Positions 5,861-8,797 of a DNA stretch of 8,797 nucleotides are shown piece by piece; position 1 is the stretch's first letter, and every line of letters begins with the position of its first letter. This stretch comes from an uncultured Lewinella sp. (lineage in GTDB: Bacteria; Bacteroidota; Bacteroidia; Chitinophagales; Saprospiraceae): assembly GCA_938021455.1 (NCBI GenBank), contig CALIGP010000078.1:1-8797 (forward strand). The letters run 5' to 3'. The notes below the pieces were generated by a model. The model saw only the letters and a list, made by a program, of their open reading frames with translations, was not told the DNA's origin and searched no databases. Made by a program: the position numbers and the translations under genes.

Positions 5861-7297
5861 CTATTCCACTATCGCCTCTTTTTTCTTATTAATCGCCGCC
5901 CGAATCTCTCCGGCCTTCTCTTCCGTCAAGTCATAAGACCACATAATTAGTATCGCTAAGACTGTTCCCGCCATCGGGAAGAAACAAAAGAAGGCATGGA
6001 GCCCGTCTACGGCCCCTTGCTGGTCAGTTGTAGGAAGCGTAGCATCGAAGCCTACCACCGCAATCATTAGGCCGCTAAGTCCGCCCGCAATCGCAAAACC
6101 GAATTTGACCATCCACCAATAAATAGCGCCAAATATACCTTCTCGTCTTAGCCCGGTATTGAGCTCGTCTATGTCAATCACGTCAGCCGTCATAGACATC
6201 ATGATGGTAAACAGGCTGCCGATCCCGAAAGAGAAGAAAGGTAGTGCGATGATATAAAGCCACGGCTTCCCAGGGACAAACAAGAACCACATCAAAACAT
6301 AACCGATCAGCGATATGCTTTGCGATATTAAAAACGTCTTGTGCTTACCGATGACTTTTGACATCCAGGCTACGATAGGTATCACAATAAACGTTGTACA
6401 CAATGCGCCGACACTACCAAAAAGAACCACCCACACCCCCGTGGCTGCAGCATCGCCATTGAATAATTTATAAACGATTACAAAAAATGTTAGCCCTGCT
6501 ACTGTATTGAAAGAGTTGAAAATTAAAAAAGTGGAAAAGCATAATTGGCGGAAGTACTTTATTTTGAAGGCATCTACAAATCCTTTGGCTATTTTCCCTA
6601 CGCTACCGCCAATACTGGATAAAGTCAATGGCTCATAATCTTCCCGGTCGAGCGTAGACTCACTCTTAATGAAGATCGCTGGAATGATGGCACAAATAGC
6701 ACATGGAATAGCTACCCAAATAGCTAATTCTCTGGTCGCCACTTCGGCCGAAGGAAACCATTCCGGATCGTACATAATTATCCAAAACCAGGGCGCTATG
6801 ACCCAGGCCCACTGCCCAATCCATTGAGCGGTAGCCATAATACTGGTCCGCTCGTGGAAATCGTCGCTCATTTCATAGCCCATGGCTACGTACGGAACAC
6901 TAAATATGGTAAGCCCCAGGTAAAAAACGATTGACCCACAGAAGAAATACCAGAAATTAAACTCTAAAGAGTTCTCCGAAAAGAGTTGCCACATGAAGAT
7001 ATAGGCAATGCCCATAAGTATACCTCCGATAAGAACGTACTGGCGCCTTCTCCCCCATTTAGAGCGTGTATTGTCAGAGATGAAGCCCATGATGGGATCC
7101 GTGATGGAGTCAAAAATCCGGGGAAAGAAGTAAATCACTCCCCACATCCAACCAGGAAAACCGAGGTCCTGAACCAACACGACCATGAAAATGCCCAAGA
7201 TCGCCGGGAACATCTGATTGGCAAACATGCCCAGACCAAAAGCTATTTTTTGCCCCAAGGGGACTTTACTAATTACTGCATTATCGACTTCCGACAT
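5861..7297 (-). CDS. MFS sugar:cation symporter, GPH family
   Basis: A 478-residue inner-membrane transporter with about 12 hydrophobic segments, belonging to the glycoside-pentoside-hexuronide:cation symporter (GPH, MelB/XynP-like) family. The signature loop between helices 2 and 3 is intact: PRIFDSITDPIMGFISD (59-75) followed by TRSKWGRRRQY (77-87). A second conserved loop, TADVIDIDELNTGLRREGIFGA (370-391), lies in the C-terminal half. Family members import mono- or disaccharides with H+ or Na+. Which sugar cannot be read from sequence, but the upstream GH17 gene on the same strand, 91 bases away, points to glucose or short beta-glucan oligosaccharides. The start at 7297 has a weak purine-rich AAAGAGAA upstream. 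Its stop faces the ATPase stop across 117 bases (5744-5860), in which I see no convincing terminator. Confidence 0.92.
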   Translation of the reverse strand: MSEVDNAVISKVPLGQKIAFGLGMFANQMFPAILGIFMVVLVQDLGFPGWMWGVIYFFPRIFDSITDPIMGFISDNTRSKWGRRRQYVLIGGILMGIAYIFMWQLFSENSLEFNFWYFFCGSIVFYLGLTIFSVPYVAMGYEMSDDFHERTSIMATAQWIGQWAWVIAPWFWIIMYDPEWFPSAEVATRELAIWVAIPCAICAIIPAIFIKSESTLDREDYEPLTLSSIGGSVGKIAKGFVDAFKIKYFRQLCFSTFLIFNSFNTVAGLTFFVIVYKLFNGDAAATGVWVVLFGSVGALCTTFIVIPIVAWMSKVIGKHKTFLISQSISLIGYVLMWFLFVPGKPWLYIIALPFFSFGIGSLFTIMMSMTADVIDIDELNTGLRREGIFGAIYWWMVKFGFAIAGGLSGLMIAVVGFDATLPTTDQQGAVDGLHAFFCFFPMAGTVLAILIMWSYDLTEEKAGEIRAAINKKKEAIVE

Positions 7298-7388
7298 GAT
7301 AGTTCTCTTTATAGTGCGTTTGATGATCGAATACGGGGGTGTGGAAAGGCGCTTATTGAATTCGCTTCGTTCGTGTTTGTCCGGTAAG

Positions 7389-8675
7389 TTACTGTTCTTC
7401 CGCCACAGTGACGGGAGGAGAGAAAACGGTTGCCATTAAAGCAGCCTTATCTCCACCGAAAGTCTTCGTAATGGGGTGCCCATCGCGGGTAAGCCCGTCA
7501 AAAACGCCCGCATCAACGAGCGGCCATAGCGGATACTTCGCTTCGCCCTTTACGGTGAAGAGGCCAAAGTGGTTTTCGGAGCCACCGGAGTTGGCGCCAT
7601 CTTTCCAGGGCTCGTCGAAAGCTTCGAAGTAGAAGCAAGCCATCCCGGCTTTACCCGTCCAGTCGCGCATATGCTGGTAATAAAGCCCCATCTTGTATTC
7701 GTCGGTGGCCCGGGAGCCGCCTTCGCCGTAGAAACCATTAGAGCTGGTTGCCCAACCTGTTTCTCCGATGTGCAACGGCTTGTCTACCCCCAGCGTTTTC
7801 ACGTAGGAAGCAACGGAGTCATACTGACTGATGGCGTAAGCTTTAGCGCGGAGCATGGCGGCTTCCACCATGGCTCCTTTATCCTCCCCTTCCACCTGTC
7901 CCGCAATACTGCGGGACGCCGCCGTCCAAAACTGCGGATTGTAATGCGTGTCGTGCATCGGATAGGTATGCAGTGAAATATAATCAACCGCCCGGATGAG
8001 GCTGGTTAGATCTTCCACATGATACTCCCCTCCCCCGCCGCCCCAGGAGGCGAAATTGTCGGAACTGGTAATCCAGAGATTTTCGGACAATTCCCCAGCA
8101 GCTTTGAGGCCCTGCAGATGGTTGACCCACTTCAGGATAACGCCCGGCTGCACGTAGTAGCTGGCCGCCCACTTCACCATCGCCTCGTTACCAACGGCGA
8201 CAATCTTCACAATATCAGGGTATTCCTGGGCCAGTGCTACCGCCCTGCCAATCTCCGCAGCGTTCTTTTCACTCTCTACATTGTGGTCAGGTTCGCGGTC
8301 AGACCAGGCGTTTTTACAGTCGATCCATGCCCCCAACATCACGTACATTTCGAAGGTAGGATCGGCGTCCTTTAAGGCCCGGATGGCCGCCAGAATATTG
8401 GCGGCTTGCGGAAGGCCAACATTGTAGGTACGGATAATCCGAATGTCCATCGCGGATAGGATCTGCATATCCTCCTTCAATTGAGCAAGCGTCGGCTGAG
8501 TATCCCGGGAGGTCGTCCGGTAGCCGCCATACGAGATGGCCAGATACTCGGGCTTACCCAGAATGTCGCTTGCACTGACCTCCTCCTTAGCGACCGTTTG
8601 CTCCTGCTCTACCGAAGTGCAGGAGAAAAAAAACAGTAGGGCGAGGACGCAGGTGCAAAGTTTTGATAGAGGCAT
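7389..8675 (-). CDS. GH17-family beta-1,3-glucanase-like lipoprotein
   Basis: A 428-residue lipoprotein with a glycoside hydrolase family 17 type (beta/alpha)8 barrel. The signal peptide ends in the lipobox FFSC with Cys19 as the lipidation site, followed by an acidic, flexible linker (SVEQEQTVAKEE). The barrel opens with LAISYGGYR (45-53) and IRIIRTYNVG (78-87). The proton donor is E164 in IVAVGNEA (158-165), SLHTYPM is at 234-240, the nucleophile is E305 in HIGETGWAT (302-310), and FYFEAFDEPWK at 348-358 closes the active site. Known GH17 enzymes cleave beta-1,3-glucans such as laminarin or transglycosylate them; marine Bacteroidota use them on algal laminarin. Lipid anchoring places it at the envelope, on the periplasmic side or cell surface. 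It follows an unidentified gene by 14 bases and precedes the sugar symporter by 91, so co-transcription is likely. Exact substrate and linkage preference are inferred. Confidence 0.88.
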   Translation of the reverse strand: MPLSKLCTCVLALLFFFSCTSVEQEQTVAKEEVSASDILGKPEYLAISYGGYRTTSRDTQPTLAQLKEDMQILSAMDIRIIRTYNVGLPQAANILAAIRALKDADPTFEMYVMLGAWIDCKNAWSDREPDHNVESEKNAAEIGRAVALAQEYPDIVKIVAVGNEAMVKWAASYYVQPGVILKWVNHLQGLKAAGELSENLWITSSDNFASWGGGGGEYHVEDLTSLIRAVDYISLHTYPMHDTHYNPQFWTAASRSIAGQVEGEDKGAMVEAAMLRAKAYAISQYDSVASYVKTLGVDKPLHIGETGWATSSNGFYGEGGSRATDEYKMGLYYQHMRDWTGKAGMACFYFEAFDEPWKDGANSGGSENHFGLFTVKGEAKYPLWPLVDAGVFDGLTRDGHPITKTFGGDKAALMATVFSPPVTVAEEQ

Positions 8676-8689
8676 GGTTTCGACGAGTT

Positions 8690-8797
8690 TTACCGGAGCA
8701 CCCTTGCTGGATGCGTCACGAATATACTCGTGATTTTCCCACTGCGGCCAAATACCTCCTCACTCAGTTCTGTGGTAAGCTTCACACCCTGCTGTTC
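8690..8797 (-). CDS. C-terminal end of an unidentified gene, cut by the window edge
   Basis: On the minus strand one frame is open from the window edge (8797) for 35 codons to a TAA at 8690-8692; the other two frames close within 12 codons. The encoded tail reads EQQGVKLTTELSEEVF...ITSIFVTHPARVLR. It alternates hydrophobic residues like a final beta-sheet segment and has no T9SS sorting motif. The stop lies only 14 bases before the GH17 start, typical of co-transcribed genes, which makes a real gene end more likely than chance. I cannot identify the family from this fragment. By position it may be another part of a glucan-use operon. Confidence 0.55.
   Translation of the reverse strand, partial: EQQGVKLTTELSEEVFGRSGKITSIFVTHPARVLR

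Noticed and set aside
7569..7976. Plus-strand open frame inside the GH17 gene
   Set aside because: Shadow of the GH17 coding sequence, which has an intact lipobox and both catalytic glutamates.

Overview
The window looks like a piece of a Bacteroidota chromosome, most likely a marine-type Saprospiria (Lewinella-like) genome. The basis is a secreted nuclease with a type IX secretion (T9SS) C-terminal sorting domain, a GldN-like gliding/T9SS protein, a DUF4143 ATPase, a glycoside hydrolase lipoprotein next to a GPH-family sugar symporter, and starts mostly lacking a strong Shine-Dalgarno. The taxonomic guess is inference; no rRNA or marker gene is present.

Layout, left to right. Bases 1-793 hold no gene I can support. 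They contain non-coding, repeat-like DNA: a short direct repeat (148/188), a long imperfect inverted repeat (about 318-510), two compact hairpins (522-544, 623-643) and a large hairpin (711-776) just past the end of the first gene. Bases 794-2758 (minus) encode a 654-residue modular secreted endonuclease I. Diverging from it is a small beta-barrel-like exported protein (2942-3442, plus). This converges, across only 35 bp, on a 328-residue GldN-like protein with an internal duplication (3478-4464, minus). Divergent from that, behind two near-identical palindromes 32 bp apart, is a DUF4143 AAA-type ATPase with a PD-(D/E)XK-like C-terminus (4607-5743, plus).

The right third is a minus-strand cluster read from right to left: the last 35 codons of an unidentified gene (8690-8797, cut by the window edge), a GH17-family lipoprotein (7389-8675), and a GPH-type MFS symporter (5861-7297). 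Spacings are 14 and 91 bp, so this is probably one operon. The likely role is hydrolysis of beta-1,3-glucan (laminarin-like) oligosaccharides at the cell envelope followed by sugar import across the inner membrane. No SusC/SusD pair is visible inside the window.

The points most worth a second look are the tandem palindromes before the ATPase, the orphan duplicated GldN-like protein away from any visible gldKLM, the small GH17-MFS glucan module with an unknown third gene, and the large inverted repeat near the left edge. I do not see a clearly new multi-gene system.
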